Below are positions 50,331-59,867 of a stretch of DNA of 64,000 bases, piece by piece; position 1 is the first letter of the stretch, and each line of letters starts with the position of its first letter. A program made the position numbers and the translations under genes. The stretch is from Acetobacteraceae bacterium (lineage in GTDB: Bacteria > Pseudomonadota > Alphaproteobacteria > Acetobacterales > Acetobacteraceae), in the NCBI GenBank assembly GCA_031291725.1, contig JARLIM010000017.1:62001-126000 (forward strand). The letters are read 5' to 3'. The notes beneath the pieces are model-generated. The model saw only the letters and a list, made by a program, of their open reading frames with translations. It did no database searches and was not told the DNA's origin.

Positions 50331-51190
50331 CAACGATAGGCGGGCTGGTTTTCGTTCTGGTCTGTGTTTTCGGCAGCTATCTGCTGTCCGGTGGCAGTAT
50401 GGAGCCGCTGATCGAGGCGTTGCCGTTTGAGTTCATGACCATCGGTGGCGCGGCAATCGGCACTTTCGTGATGTCCAACTCGATGCATGACGTCAAACAC
50501 ACGCTGCATGGCGTCAAGAAGGTGATCAAAGGGGCGTCCTATAAAAAACAGGATTATCTCGATCTGCTCTGCCTGCTCTATTTCTTCGTCCGCCTTGCCA
50601 ACAGCAAGGGTACGATGGCGCTGGAGCCGCATATTGAAAAACCGGCCGAAAGCGCTGCCTTCGCCAAATTTCCCAAGCTGCTCGCCAACCATCATCTGTC
50701 GGATATGATCTGTGACTATCTCCGGCTGGTGGGGATGAATGCCGATGATCCCAACCAGATCGAGGACATCATGAGCCGCGAGCTAAAAAAATCGCTGCAT
50801 GAGGAAATGCATGCCTCACACGCCATCCAGTCCATCGCCGACGCGCTGCCCGCCTTGGGCATCGTGGCCGCTGTGTTGGGGGTGATCAAAACCATGTCGC
50901 ACATCAACGAACCACCCGCCGTGCTGGGCGCGATGATCGGTGGTGCGTTGGTGGGCACATTCCTGGGCATTCTGCTGGCGTACGGCATCGCGGGCCCGGT
51001 GGCGTCGCGGCTGAAAGGGGTGGTGGAGGAGGAGAGCAAATTCACCGATGTGGTGCGCGCGGTGATCGTGGCGCATTTGAACGGCAACGCACCGGCCGTC
51101 AGCGTCGAATCCGGCCGCAAGATGGTGCCCACGCAATACATGCCCAGCTTCCAGGAAGTGGAGAGCGCCACGCAGTCATTGCAGATTTAG
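50327..51190 (+). CDS. motA: Flagellar motor stator protein MotA
   Basis: MotA forms the proton channel with MotB. The 287-residue protein has four membrane helices: the first pair is VFVLVCVFGSYLLS and FEFMTIGGAAIGTFVMS, and the second pair includes ADALPALGIVAAVLGVIKTM and GGALVGTFLGILLAYGIAGP. The cytoplasmic loop (residues 60-160) contains the charged residues that meet FliG. The start overlaps the motB stop. No other flagellar gene is in the window. Confidence 0.95.
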   Translation: MTTIGGLVFVLVCVFGSYLLSGGSMEPLIEALPFEFMTIGGAAIGTFVMSNSMHDVKHTLHGVKKVIKGASYKKQDYLDLLCLLYFFVRLANSKGTMALEPHIEKPAESAAFAKFPKLLANHHLSDMICDYLRLVGMNADDPNQIEDIMSRELKKSLHEEMHASHAIQSIADALPALGIVAAVLGVIKTMSHINEPPAVLGAMIGGALVGTFLGILLAYGIAGPVASRLKGVVEEESKFTDVVRAVIVAHLNGNAPAVSVESGRKMVPTQYMPSFQEVESATQSLQI

Positions 51191-51288
51191 CAAGGTTGGT
51201 CTTGCGCACGCCGTTTCGCTGCGCGGCCCATTTGCAAAGCGGCGTCACTGCGTCATGTTGCCGGCCTCGTCCAACCCGGATTGCCGCC

Positions 51289-52677
51289 ATGAACGACCCC
51301 AGCCTGTTATCTGCCGAAGACCTGCTCGCCCTGTACGCGCGGCGTGTGCTGGACCCGGTGGAGGTGTTGCAGTCGGTCACAGAGCGGGTGGCGCGTTTGA
51401 ATTCCGGCATCAATGCGTTTGCCGCGATGAACCCCAAGGCGCTGATTCAGGCCGGTGAGAGTGCGGCACGCTGGCGGATAGGTCGCCCGCTTGGCCCACT
51501 CGATGGCGTGCCGGTGACGGTGAAGGATCTGGTCGATGTGGCGGGCATGCCCACCCGCCGCGGCTCCCGCCTGACCGATGCCACGCCGGTGGCAGAAGAC
51601 GCGCCCAGCGTGGTGGGGTTGAAGGCCGCTGGTGCGGTCATTCTGGGCAAGACCACCACCACCGAATATGGCTGGAAATCTCCCGGCGATTGCCCGTTGC
51701 ACGGCATTACCCGCAATCCATGGAACCCGAATTTTACCCCTGGCGGTTCCAGTTCGGGGGCTGCGGCGGCCTGTGCGGCTGGGTTTGGCGCGTTGCATGT
51801 CGGCACCGATGCCGGCGGCTCGATCCGCATTCCGGCGGCGTGGTGTGGCGTTGTGGGGTTGAAGCCAAGTTTTGGCCGCGTGCCGCAATGGCCGCTCGGG
51901 GCCTTCTCGGCGGTGGCGGTCGCCGGACCGATCGCCCGCACCGTGCGCGATGCTGCCTTGATGCTGGGGGCGATGGCCCGGCACGACATCCGCGATCCCT
52001 ATGCGCTGCCGGATGAACCGCGCAATTGGCTCGGCGGTATCGAAGATGGGGTGGCGGGGCTGCGGGTGGCGGTGCTGCGACGTCCCGGTTTCGATGCGCC
52101 CATCGATTGGGAGGGCATCGCGGCCTTGGAACAGGCGGCGCAGATTCTCACCGATGCCGGGGCCGAGGTGGAGGAAACCACGGTGGATCTGCCCGATATG
52201 CGGCAGATTTTCGGCCGCATCTGGGGCGTGGCGCTGGCGCGTGTGGTGGCCGGTGTGCCGGAAACCCGTCGCCAGATGCTCGATCCCGGTCTGCTGGATG
52301 TCGCGGCGCGCAACAGCAATCTCTCGGCCATCGACATGATGGACGCCGATGCGATGCGCCTGACCGCCGCCCATGCGATGGCGCGGCTGCATCAGAGCTA
52401 CGATCTCGTGCTCACCCCCACGGTGCCCAACGCGGCCCCAATGGTGGAGTTGCCAATCGGTGATCCGATGGAGGCGTTGTGGACCAAATGGGCTCCGTGG
52501 ACCTTCGCCTGGAACCTTACCCGCCAGCCCGCGATTTCGGTGCCGATGGGCTTTCACGGCAATGGCTTGCCGCGCAGCGTGCAGCTTGCCGCCCCGCTCT
52601 ATCGTGACGATCTGGTGCTGAAGGCGGCCCGCGTGCTGGAATTGGCCGAACCGATTCCGGTGCCTGATCTGGGGTAG
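51289..52677 (+). CDS. Amidase (amidase signature family), second copy
   Basis: This 462-residue amidase-signature hydrolase has the triad Lys in VPVTVKDLVDVAGMPT near residue 81, cis-Ser in TPGGSSSGAAAACAAG near 155, and the nucleophile region GTDAGGSIRIPAAWCG near 178. It is distinct in sequence from the 10.7-12.2 kb amidase. The substrate is unknown. The ATG at 51289 begins the conserved region; the frame extends upstream to 51196. It appears monocistronic and convergent with the deacetylase gene. Confidence 0.9.
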   Translation: MNDPSLLSAEDLLALYARRVLDPVEVLQSVTERVARLNSGINAFAAMNPKALIQAGESAARWRIGRPLGPLDGVPVTVKDLVDVAGMPTRRGSRLTDATPVAEDAPSVVGLKAAGAVILGKTTTTEYGWKSPGDCPLHGITRNPWNPNFTPGGSSSGAAAACAAGFGALHVGTDAGGSIRIPAAWCGVVGLKPSFGRVPQWPLGAFSAVAVAGPIARTVRDAALMLGAMARHDIRDPYALPDEPRNWLGGIEDGVAGLRVAVLRRPGFDAPIDWEGIAALEQAAQILTDAGAEVEETTVDLPDMRQIFGRIWGVALARVVAGVPETRRQMLDPGLLDVAARNSNLSAIDMMDADAMRLTAAHAMARLHQSYDLVLTPTVPNAAPMVELPIGDPMEALWTKWAPWTFAWNLTRQPAISVPMGFHGNGLPRSVQLAAPLYRDDLVLKAARVLELAEPIPVPDLG

Positions 52678-52710
52678 GCCGCAAAGCGCAGCGTCTGCGC
52701 CGCTTCAGCC

Positions 52711-53694
52711 TTACGCTGGCAGCGGCACCTTCATCCGCCGTGCCACCATCGCCGAGAGCGGCCACAAGGCGAAGCCCTTGCCTTCCAGCGTCGGCAGCCA
52801 TTCTTCGAGGGCGGCGACGGTGTGCGGCCAGGGGTGGCCAATGGCAATCACCTCGCCATGCTTGCGGGCATGGGCTTCGATTTCCGCCAATTGCTCGCGG
52901 ATTTCGACAGGATCGGGGCTGTGGTCGATGAAGAAATCGCGTGCCGCCGACACCACGCCAGCCTGACGCGCCTGAATGATGCCCTGCGAGTGCGGAATCA
53001 CCACGCTGTCCAGGAACAACATGTCATTGGCCAGCGTCTCGCGTGCCACCAGCGCCATCAGTGCCGGGTCATGTGTTGCAATCGAGCCCATATGGTTGTT
53101 CAGCCCAACCGTATGCGGCACCGCTGCAATCGCCGCGCGCAGGCGTTCGAGGTTGATCTCTTCCGGCAGATCGATCCGCAGCGGGTCAGGGCCAGTCCAG
53201 GCTTCGCTGTTGCCGAAGGACTGCATCGGCATGTGCAGCGTGGCTTCATGCCCACGCGCCAAACCGGCCGCCACCTGTTCCGGCAATTTATGGGCGAAGG
53301 GGAACCAAGACAGTGTCAGCGGGGCGGGCATCGCAATCACCCGCTCGGTGGCCGGATGCACCACGCCGAGATCGTCAATGACGATGGTGATCGCCGGCTT
53401 TTCACGGTCGGTCGGCGCAGGCACCGCATAGCGCCGCCAGCGCGGTCCTGCCGCGGTGGGGAGAACGGTGGGTGCAAAATTGGGCGGGGCGGGGGGGCGG
53501 ATGTCGAAGTTCGGGCTGGCGGCCATGTCAGAGGTTGCAGGCGTGGCTGGGCCGAGGACAGGCGCCTGAACATTGTCTGACTGCGCAAAAGCCACACGCG
53601 GACCAGCCAAACCGGCCAGGGCAGCAACCGTTAGAACATCACGGCGGCGCAGTTTCGAGATCACGTCAGGCACCTTTACAGCGAAATTCGGCAT
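52711..53694 (-). CDS. Divergent polysaccharide deacetylase family protein, Tat-exported
   Basis: This protein has about 327 residues. A twin-arginine-like signal (KLRRRDVLTVAALAGLAGP...AFAQ) precedes a Pro-rich linker and a NodB-like (beta/alpha) deacetylase domain. Metal/active-site elements are ITIVIDDLGV near residue 115, HMPMQ, NNHMGS near 205, and IAIGHPWPHT near 285, as in the divergent deacetylase family often found beside ctpA and envC. Substrate unknown. The start is uncertain: ATG 53694 or a GTG nearer the RRRD motif. Confidence 0.85.
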   Translation of the reverse strand: MPNFAVKVPDVISKLRRRDVLTVAALAGLAGPRVAFAQSDNVQAPVLGPATPATSDMAASPNFDIRPPAPPNFAPTVLPTAAGPRWRRYAVPAPTDREKPAITIVIDDLGVVHPATERVIAMPAPLTLSWFPFAHKLPEQVAAGLARGHEATLHMPMQSFGNSEAWTGPDPLRIDLPEEINLERLRAAIAAVPHTVGLNNHMGSIATHDPALMALVARETLANDMLFLDSVVIPHSQGIIQARQAGVVSAARDFFIDHSPDPVEIREQLAEIEAHARKHGEVIAIGHPWPHTVAALEEWLPTLEGKGFALWPLSAMVARRMKVPLPA

Positions 53695-53719
53695 GGCCAG
53701 CAAGCAACAGCGGCAGCCC

Positions 53720-53745
53720 CGGACAAGCCTATGCAAGCCTGTCCG
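53720..53745 (-). promoter_or_regulatory. Hairpin between the ankyrin gene and the deacetylase gene
   Basis: CGGACAAGC and GCCTGTCCG pair over 9 bp around an 8-nt loop; the single exception is a wobble only on the minus strand, matching the direction of both flanking genes. No T tract follows. Probably an mRNA 3' end or leader structure. Confidence 0.4.
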
Positions 53746-53841
53746 AGGCGATCTTATAGCCGTTTTGCAGATGCGAAGGCCAGTGAGTGTTCGCAGACCT
53801 GTCAGGCAAGAACGCTGATTCTCTAAATCAAACCAGCGTTT

Positions 53842-54492
53842 TCAGCCGCCGAAGCCCAGGAAGCCGGATTTCGGGTTCGGTGCACCGGCATCGCCGCTGG
53901 TGGGCAGTGCGGCGGCGGCGGGCGTCGATTTCGTCGGCACAGTCGTCGTGGCCGTCTCATCTGCTGCTGCGGCGGCGGGCATCGCCGCCACATGGGGGCT
54001 CAGCGTGCCGGGTCGTGGGGCCGAGAGGGCTTTGGTCAGCTTCGGCGGCGCACTGGTCAGCGGCTTGGCCGGCGCCGAGGTGTTGGCGGCGGTGTCGCTG
54101 GTCGGGCGCAGCGAGAGCAGCAGGAACGTGATGTTGTTGCGGCCAAGGTCAATCGATTCGTCCAACGGGGTCAGGCCGAGCACGTTGCGGGCGTTGAAAT
54201 CCGCGCCACGGTTGATCGCGTCCTGAGCAGCGGCAATGTCTCCGCGTGAGATCGCATCGAACAACGCATCGTTGGGCGCCAAGTCAGCAGCGCCTTTGTC
54301 GGCGGGGATCACCATATCCTTGCCCATCTGCGCGCCGGGCAGGGCGGAAGGCGGCGGCGCGGGCACGACACGGCTTTTGACGCCGCCGACCATTTTCGGA
54401 CTCGCCAACGTATCCTGAGCCTGCGCCAGGGTGGGAATTCCCATCGCGAGGGCGGCCAAAAGAAGGGCGAAAACGGCGGGCTGGCGGTTCAT
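53842..54492 (-). CDS. Exported ankyrin-repeat protein
   Basis: This 216-residue protein has a signal peptide ending at AQAQ near residue 25. About two degenerate ankyrin repeats follow (DALFDAISRGDIAAAQDAINRGADFNAR and GLTPLDESIDLGRNNITFLL, residues 75-125). The remaining 90 residues are a low-complexity Ala/Pro/Thr tail. Probably periplasmic; the partner is unknown. It is the last gene of the minus-strand series that begins with moxR, 40 bp after tspO. Confidence 0.8.
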   Translation of the reverse strand: MNRQPAVFALLLAALAMGIPTLAQAQDTLASPKMVGGVKSRVVPAPPPSALPGAQMGKDMVIPADKGAADLAPNDALFDAISRGDIAAAQDAINRGADFNARNVLGLTPLDESIDLGRNNITFLLLSLRPTSDTAANTSAPAKPLTSAPPKLTKALSAPRPGTLSPHVAAMPAAAAADETATTTVPTKSTPAAAALPTSGDAGAPNPKSGFLGFGG

Positions 54493-54532
54493 CACGGCGA
54501 TCATCCTGCAAATGCCCCTCGCATGTAGCGCA

Positions 54533-55090
54533 TCAGCGGTTCAGCCACCAGAACCCCGCATTCAGATAGGCGGCAAACCCGCTCCACAGCAGATAGGGCA
54601 CCAGCATCAGGGCGGCAGGCCGAGACAGTCGGGCGAAACGTACGATCGTCAACGCCAGCAACATCAGCAACGGACCCATCACCAAAAGCCCGAGCAACGG
54701 GTTGCGCATGCCGAAAAATGCGGGCGACCACGCGGCATTGATCAGCAATTGCCAGCCCCAGAGCTGCAAAGCCGACGTTTGCCGCCGCCCTTGTGGGGCT
54801 TTCCACCAGATCATCCAGGCGCTGATGCCGATCATCACATAAAGCAGCGTCCAGACCACCGGAAACGCCCAATTCGGCGGAGTGCCCCAGGGACGGATCA
54901 GCGAGGCATACCAGCTTTGCATGGCCGGTCCGTTTGCCGCGGCCGCACTGGCGCCCACCAGCAGACACAGGCCGATAAAGCCAATCAATGCCAGCCAGGG
55001 GGAGCCCTCACCCTCCGGCAGGTTGTCGCGCGGGTCACGCCGTGGGCGGCGCTCCGGGCGGCCGATTTTCTGGAACGCGACATCGCGCAT
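54533..55090 (-). CDS. tspO: TspO/MBR family protein
   Basis: TspO is a five-helix membrane protein that binds tetrapyrroles and sterol-like ligands and tunes stress or photosynthesis responses in alphaproteobacteria. The 185-residue product has an extra basic N-terminus of about 35 residues. Family motifs follow: WYASLIRPWGTPPNWAFPVVWTLLY, then WGWQLLINAAWSPAFFG, and PYLLWSGFAAYLNAGFWWLN at the end. The ATG at 55090 abuts the stop of the upstream gene, so they are co-transcribed. Confidence 0.93.
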   Translation of the reverse strand: MRDVAFQKIGRPERRPRRDPRDNLPEGEGSPWLALIGFIGLCLLVGASAAAANGPAMQSWYASLIRPWGTPPNWAFPVVWTLLYVMIGISAWMIWWKAPQGRRQTSALQLWGWQLLINAAWSPAFFGMRNPLLGLLVMGPLLMLLALTIVRFARLSRPAALMLVPYLLWSGFAAYLNAGFWWLNR

Positions 55091-55092
55091 CG

Positions 55093-57189
55093 TCAGCCCC
55101 CTTCTTGACGCCATGCCAGCACGATCAGCCCCAGGATCAACGGCAGGGCCATAGCAGGTGGGAAGAATGGCAGGGAGATGACACCCGTGACAACGTGATT
55201 ATGGCGCAGTGGCAACCCAATCCAGTCACTGCCGCCGGCACTGCGTCCCGCCTCCACCCGCCGCAACGCCGGAGCCCCTTCGGGGTCGAGCCAATGCAGG
55301 CTGCCACCGGAGGCGCGGGCGAGCGGCGCGAGTTTCTCAGCCGTCACCCGCAAATCGGCGAATTCCAGCGGATCGGCCTCCCCGGCGGCGGCGAAGGCGC
55401 TGAGGTCGCCATCATTGGCCTGCCAGACGCCGGGGGTTGCGGCGCGCATCTGGCCGGTGAAGCGCCCGGGCGCGGTTTCGGTCAGCTTCAGGGGGCTGGT
55501 GTGGCCGTCCGGGTCGGTGATGGTGGCAGGCGGTGGGGCGGCGTCGGTGACGCTGCGCTGCTCCACGCTGAGCGTGCCCGCCGCAACCCGTGCGGTCAGG
55601 GCGGATTCTTCCAGCTCCGGCTCTTTCATCAGCCAATGCGCCACCCGCCGCAGCAACTCCGCCTGCGGCCCGCCGCCCTGCAATCCGCGCGACCACAGCC
55701 AGATCTGGTCCGACAGCAGCAACCCCACCCGGCCCTCGCCGACGCGGTCGGTGATCAGCAAGGGCCGCCCATCGGGCAGGCTCATCAACACATCGCCCTG
55801 CACCGACGAGACGGCGAGCGCCCGATACCACGGCCCCCACAGCGGATGCCCATCCGGCTTCCAGCCCGGCAATTCGGCGGTGATCGGGTGGCGCAAGCCG
55901 GTTTGGGTGACGATGGGGCGGAATTCCTCGGCGATCACCCCCTGGCTGCGATCCTCCGCCGGTTTGGCGGGCAGCACCGCGCCAATCGGCGTGCTGGACG
56001 GGCTGCCGAGCCCCTCGAATTCCGGCCCGGCACTGACCAGCAGCGCCCCGCCATTGCGCACGTAATCGGCGATGTTGCGCATATAGGGCGCGGGCAACAG
56101 GCCGCGATTGGTGAAGCGGTCGAGGATGATCAGGTCGAATTCGCGAATTTTCACCTGAAACAACTCGCGCACCGGGAAAGCGATCAGCGCGAGTTCGTTG
56201 ATCGGCGTCAGATCGTCCTTTTCCGGCGGGCGCAGAATGGTGAAATGCACCAAATCCACCGAAGGGTCGGCCTTCAGCAGCCGTCGCCATGTCCGCTCAC
56301 CCTGATGCGGCTCGCCGGAAACCAGCAGCACGCGCAACCGGTCCCGCACCCCGGCAATCGTCACCACCGCGCGCGTATTGCGGTCGCTGACGGCTCCGGC
56401 CAGCGGGTCGGCGGAGAGTTCCACCACGCTTTGCCCGGCACGGGTGACGGGGATGTCGATGTCTTGTTCCTGGCCGATGGGCACGGTGATCCGTCGCGCC
56501 GGCTCGCCGTCATGGCGGATGGTCAGCGTGGTGGTGCCACGGCCAAGCAGGCCGGGCTTGCGGCCCAGATCCTCCACCACCGCCCGCAGCGTCACATTCT
56601 TGCCGACAATGCCATAGCCGGGGGCGGAGACCACGCGCACGCGCCGATCCGTCTCTTCGCCCTTGGCGGCGAGCAGCACGTGCAGTGGCACGCCGTCGGG
56701 CATGTTGGGCGGAATGTCATGCACCTGCCCGTCGGTCGCCATGATCACGCCCGCGAGGCGGGAAGGCTCAATGTCCGCGAGGGCGTGATCGATGGCATCG
56801 AACAGCCTGGTGCCGTTATTGTCACCGCCCGCGACATCGACCACGCGCAATTCCAGATCGCCCAATGCGGCGTGATGGCTGGCCACATCCTGGGCGATGG
56901 CATCGCGTGCGCGGTCCACCAAGGCGCTGCGGTTGCCCAGCTGCATCGAGGCGGTGCGGTCGAGCACCAGCAATGCGATATCCGGCCGCCCTTGCCGCGT
57001 CTCCTGAACCAATCGCGGCCCGGCGAGCCAGAGCAGCATCGTGGTGAAGGCCAGCGCCCGCCACAGCGTGCCCGGTGCGCGTCGCCAGATCGCAAGGGTG
57101 AGCACCAGCGCGCAGAACGCGGCGAGGCCGATCAGCAGCCAGTCGGGCAGCAGCGGGGAGAAGTGCAGGGCGGCGATGCTGTCGGTCAT
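55093..57189 (-). CDS. Membrane-anchored VWA/GATase-like protein of the moxR cluster
   Basis: This 698-residue protein has two N-terminal membrane helices (residues 18-35 and 44-58) and one at the C-terminus (near 680). A von Willebrand A-like domain begins at RPDIALLVLDRTASMQLG near residue 70, with a degenerate metal site. A class I amidotransferase-like region follows (VSGEPHQGERTWRRLL and DLIILDRFTNRGLLPAPYM, about 290-500). Homologues sit next to DUF4159 genes in alphaproteobacteria; no function is established. It overlaps the DUF4159 gene by ATGA. Confidence 0.82.
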   Translation of the reverse strand: MTDSIAALHFSPLLPDWLLIGLAAFCALVLTLAIWRRAPGTLWRALAFTTMLLWLAGPRLVQETRQGRPDIALLVLDRTASMQLGNRSALVDRARDAIAQDVASHHAALGDLELRVVDVAGGDNNGTRLFDAIDHALADIEPSRLAGVIMATDGQVHDIPPNMPDGVPLHVLLAAKGEETDRRVRVVSAPGYGIVGKNVTLRAVVEDLGRKPGLLGRGTTTLTIRHDGEPARRITVPIGQEQDIDIPVTRAGQSVVELSADPLAGAVSDRNTRAVVTIAGVRDRLRVLLVSGEPHQGERTWRRLLKADPSVDLVHFTILRPPEKDDLTPINELALIAFPVRELFQVKIREFDLIILDRFTNRGLLPAPYMRNIADYVRNGGALLVSAGPEFEGLGSPSSTPIGAVLPAKPAEDRSQGVIAEEFRPIVTQTGLRHPITAELPGWKPDGHPLWGPWYRALAVSSVQGDVLMSLPDGRPLLITDRVGEGRVGLLLSDQIWLWSRGLQGGGPQAELLRRVAHWLMKEPELEESALTARVAAGTLSVEQRSVTDAAPPPATITDPDGHTSPLKLTETAPGRFTGQMRAATPGVWQANDGDLSAFAAAGEADPLEFADLRVTAEKLAPLARASGGSLHWLDPEGAPALRRVEAGRSAGGSDWIGLPLRHNHVVTGVISLPFFPPAMALPLILGLIVLAWRQEGG

Positions 57190-59867
57190 TGGCCCAGGCG
57201 CTCCAGCAATGCCGGCACATGCACCTGATCGCCCTTATAATTGCCGGTCAGCGCATACATCACCAGATTCACCCCAAATCGATACGCCAGCACGCGCTGC
57301 CGCACCCCGCCGGGAATGGTGGCATACAGGTTGCGGCCCACCGCATCCGTCGCCCATGCCGCCGCCCAGTCATTGCCGCCGATGATCACCGGCGAGACGC
57401 TGTCATTGGTGCGGTCTTCGTCTCGCTGCACCCAGACGGTGCCGCCATCGAAGCGGCCGGGGAAATCGTGCAACAGATAAAACGAGCGGGCGAGCACATG
57501 GGCGGAGGTCAGCGGGGTGAGTTTCGGCACGCCGAGCACGCGCCCAATCCGCTCCAACGCCGCCGCCGTGCCAGGGGCGAATCCCTCGCCACTGCCGGAA
57601 TCGCGGGTGTCGATCAGCACGATGCCGCCATTGTCCATGTAATCGTTCAACGCCTTCGCCCAGGCCGCATCGGGCGTGGGATCCAGGGCGCCGATGGGCC
57701 AGTAGAGCAGCGGGTAGAAGCCGAGTTCATCGCGGCCGGGATGCACCGCATTGGGCGTGGCCAGGGCGGCATTGGTGCGGCGGTTGACGTAATCCGACAG
57801 CCCCTGCAACCCCGCCAGCGCCACCGCATCGCGTGCTGCATCGGTGCTGATATAGGCCAGCCGCGTCGCCAAAGCCGGGTTGTCCGATGGTGCCTGCGCA
57901 TGGGCGCTGGACAGGCTGAGCAGCAGTAACACCGCCACATCCGCCCGCCGCAGCAGGCCGCGCAGGGCGAGGGAGATCAGCAGATCAAGGGCGAGCAGCG
58001 CCACCGCCGCCGCCATCGGCCAGGGCGACAGATCGGCATCGCGGCTTACCCCCGCAAGACTCTGCACGCTCGCCCCCTCCACCGCAGGTGCTGCCACAAG
58101 GCGAGCGATCCCCGCCCCCAGATTATGCGCCCGCCGTGCGGCTCCTTGGCCGTAAAAGCCGGGCGGATGGCGGGGGGAGGCGAGGCTGGCGAGGTCGGCG
58201 GGGGGCAGCGCCAAGGCCGCCGCCGTGGGGGCGGTGAGTTGGCCGAAACCATCCAGCAACTGCGTCGGCGGCAGCGGCTGCGTCGCTTGCTCGGCGTCTT
58301 CGGCGGTAATGCCGTGTGCGAGGCCGACCAGCCGGTGCAGCATGTCCACGAACAGGCCGGACAGCGGCAGATCGGACCAATCTGCGTTGGCCGTCACATG
58401 AAACAGCACAATCCGCCCGGCCTTGCGCGTGGCCTCCGTCACCAACGGCGTGCCATCGGCCAGCGTGGCCCAGATCTTCGCGCCCTCCTTGCTGCTGCCG
58501 AGCACCGAGGCAGGCGTGGCCAGCACTTGCCGCGTCACGCGCACATCCTTCGGCACCGTCAGCCCGGCAAAGGGCGTCTGCGGCTCGAATGCCGCCAGCG
58601 TCGGCGGTTGCGCCCAGGACATCGCCCCCCCCAGCTGCCGATCGGTCTCCAGCAGGCTCACCGGCAGTAACGCATCCGGGTGGGCGGCGAGGTTGGGTCC
58701 GGCGAAGCGGATCAGCGTGCCGCCTTTGGCCAGGAAATCGTCGAGCAGCTTCACCTGTACCGGATCGTTCACCACCACATCGGCCAAAATCAGCACCGAC
58801 AGATCGCGCGACAACAACGTCGCCAGATCGCCCTCGCGCAATTCCGCGCCGGGGTCGAGCGCGCGGCGAACGTAATAGAGCGGGCCGATCAGCGGCGCAT
58901 CGCCCGCCCCGCCTTCGGTCAGCAGCCCCACCGGACGCCGGCGATTCGTCTCATCCAACAGCCACACCGCCCCGGCGGATGGGGCGGCCTCCAGCACGAG
59001 TCGGCTGAGCGTGTTGGCCAGTTCCGGCGGCAGATCAAGCGTGGCGGTGGCCTCGCTGGCCCCAGCCTCCAGATGCAGCACGGCACGGGCGAGGCTGTGG
59101 CCGTCATTGCCTTGTGCTAACACCGCCACATCGCGCGGCAGGGCGGTGGGTGTGCTGCGCAGATGCGCCGTCAACGTGCCGGCATCCAAACTCGGTGCCG
59201 TCAGCAGCATCGGCGCATCGGCGGCGCGGATTTCCACCACCGGGCCGAGATGGGCGAGCGCATGCCGAAACGCCGGATCGTCGCCCACGCCATCACTGAC
59301 ATAGACCACCGAGCCGGGTTCGGCCTTGCTCAACAAGTCGGTGGCAAGGGCGCGGTCGCTCGGCCAGGGTTTCGGACGCAACGCCGCCAGACGCGGACGC
59401 ACTTCACTGGCGGGCATCGGCACGGTCAGCGTCGGCGGGCTGGCATCTTCGCCCGCAGCGGTGGTGAGCAACGCCACCTCGCGCCCCGCCGTGGCTGCCC
59501 GGTCGAGCGCCGATTCAGCAGCGGCAAGCCGCGATGGCCACGCGGCGGCGGCGGTCCAGCCATCGTCCAGAACGATCAATAACGGCCCCTTGCCCTCATC
59601 CGCCGCCCCCCGGCGCAGCGTGGGACCGGCGAGTGCGACGATCACCAAGGCGGCGGCGAGCAGGCGCAGCGCGAGCAGCCAGAGCGGCGTGCGGGCGGCG
59701 GTTTGTGCCACCGCGACCAGACCGCGCAACAGCCTTATCGCCGGGAATTCCTGCCGTCGCGGCGCAGGCGGCGTCACCCGCAGCAGCCACCACAGGATCG
59801 GCAGCAGCACCAATGCCAGCAACAGCGCAGGCTGTGCGAAATGCAGCGTGGCGAGCAGGGCCATCAT
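57186..59867 (-). CDS. BatA-type N-terminal domain and DUF4159 membrane protein
   Basis: This 893-residue protein begins with a BatA-like region: two membrane helices (FAQPALLLALVLLPILWWLLR and LLALRLLAAALVIVALAGPTL) followed by a VWA-like domain (LLIVLDDGWTAAAAW). Its C-terminal 200 residues are DUF4159 (RLAYISTDAARDAVALAGLQGL, DELGFYPLLYWPIGA, GIVLIDTRDSG). A central membrane helix lies near 630. With MoxR and DUF58 it probably forms an ATP-driven chaperone or assembly system at the inner membrane. Coupled by 4-bp overlaps on both sides. Confidence 0.87.
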   Translation of the reverse strand: MMALLATLHFAQPALLLALVLLPILWWLLRVTPPAPRRQEFPAIRLLRGLVAVAQTAARTPLWLLALRLLAAALVIVALAGPTLRRGAADEGKGPLLIVLDDGWTAAAAWPSRLAAAESALDRAATAGREVALLTTAAGEDASPPTLTVPMPASEVRPRLAALRPKPWPSDRALATDLLSKAEPGSVVYVSDGVGDDPAFRHALAHLGPVVEIRAADAPMLLTAPSLDAGTLTAHLRSTPTALPRDVAVLAQGNDGHSLARAVLHLEAGASEATATLDLPPELANTLSRLVLEAAPSAGAVWLLDETNRRRPVGLLTEGGAGDAPLIGPLYYVRRALDPGAELREGDLATLLSRDLSVLILADVVVNDPVQVKLLDDFLAKGGTLIRFAGPNLAAHPDALLPVSLLETDRQLGGAMSWAQPPTLAAFEPQTPFAGLTVPKDVRVTRQVLATPASVLGSSKEGAKIWATLADGTPLVTEATRKAGRIVLFHVTANADWSDLPLSGLFVDMLHRLVGLAHGITAEDAEQATQPLPPTQLLDGFGQLTAPTAAALALPPADLASLASPRHPPGFYGQGAARRAHNLGAGIARLVAAPAVEGASVQSLAGVSRDADLSPWPMAAAVALLALDLLISLALRGLLRRADVAVLLLLSLSSAHAQAPSDNPALATRLAYISTDAARDAVALAGLQGLSDYVNRRTNAALATPNAVHPGRDELGFYPLLYWPIGALDPTPDAAWAKALNDYMDNGGIVLIDTRDSGSGEGFAPGTAAALERIGRVLGVPKLTPLTSAHVLARSFYLLHDFPGRFDGGTVWVQRDEDRTNDSVSPVIIGGNDWAAAWATDAVGRNLYATIPGGVRQRVLAYRFGVNLVMYALTGNYKGDQVHVPALLERLGQ

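Noticed and set aside
54988..57228. 746-codon plus-strand ORF
   Set aside because: This is antisense to the VWA-like gene; the composition is biased to Gln, Arg and His and no domain is seen, whereas the minus frame has helices and a VWA motif.
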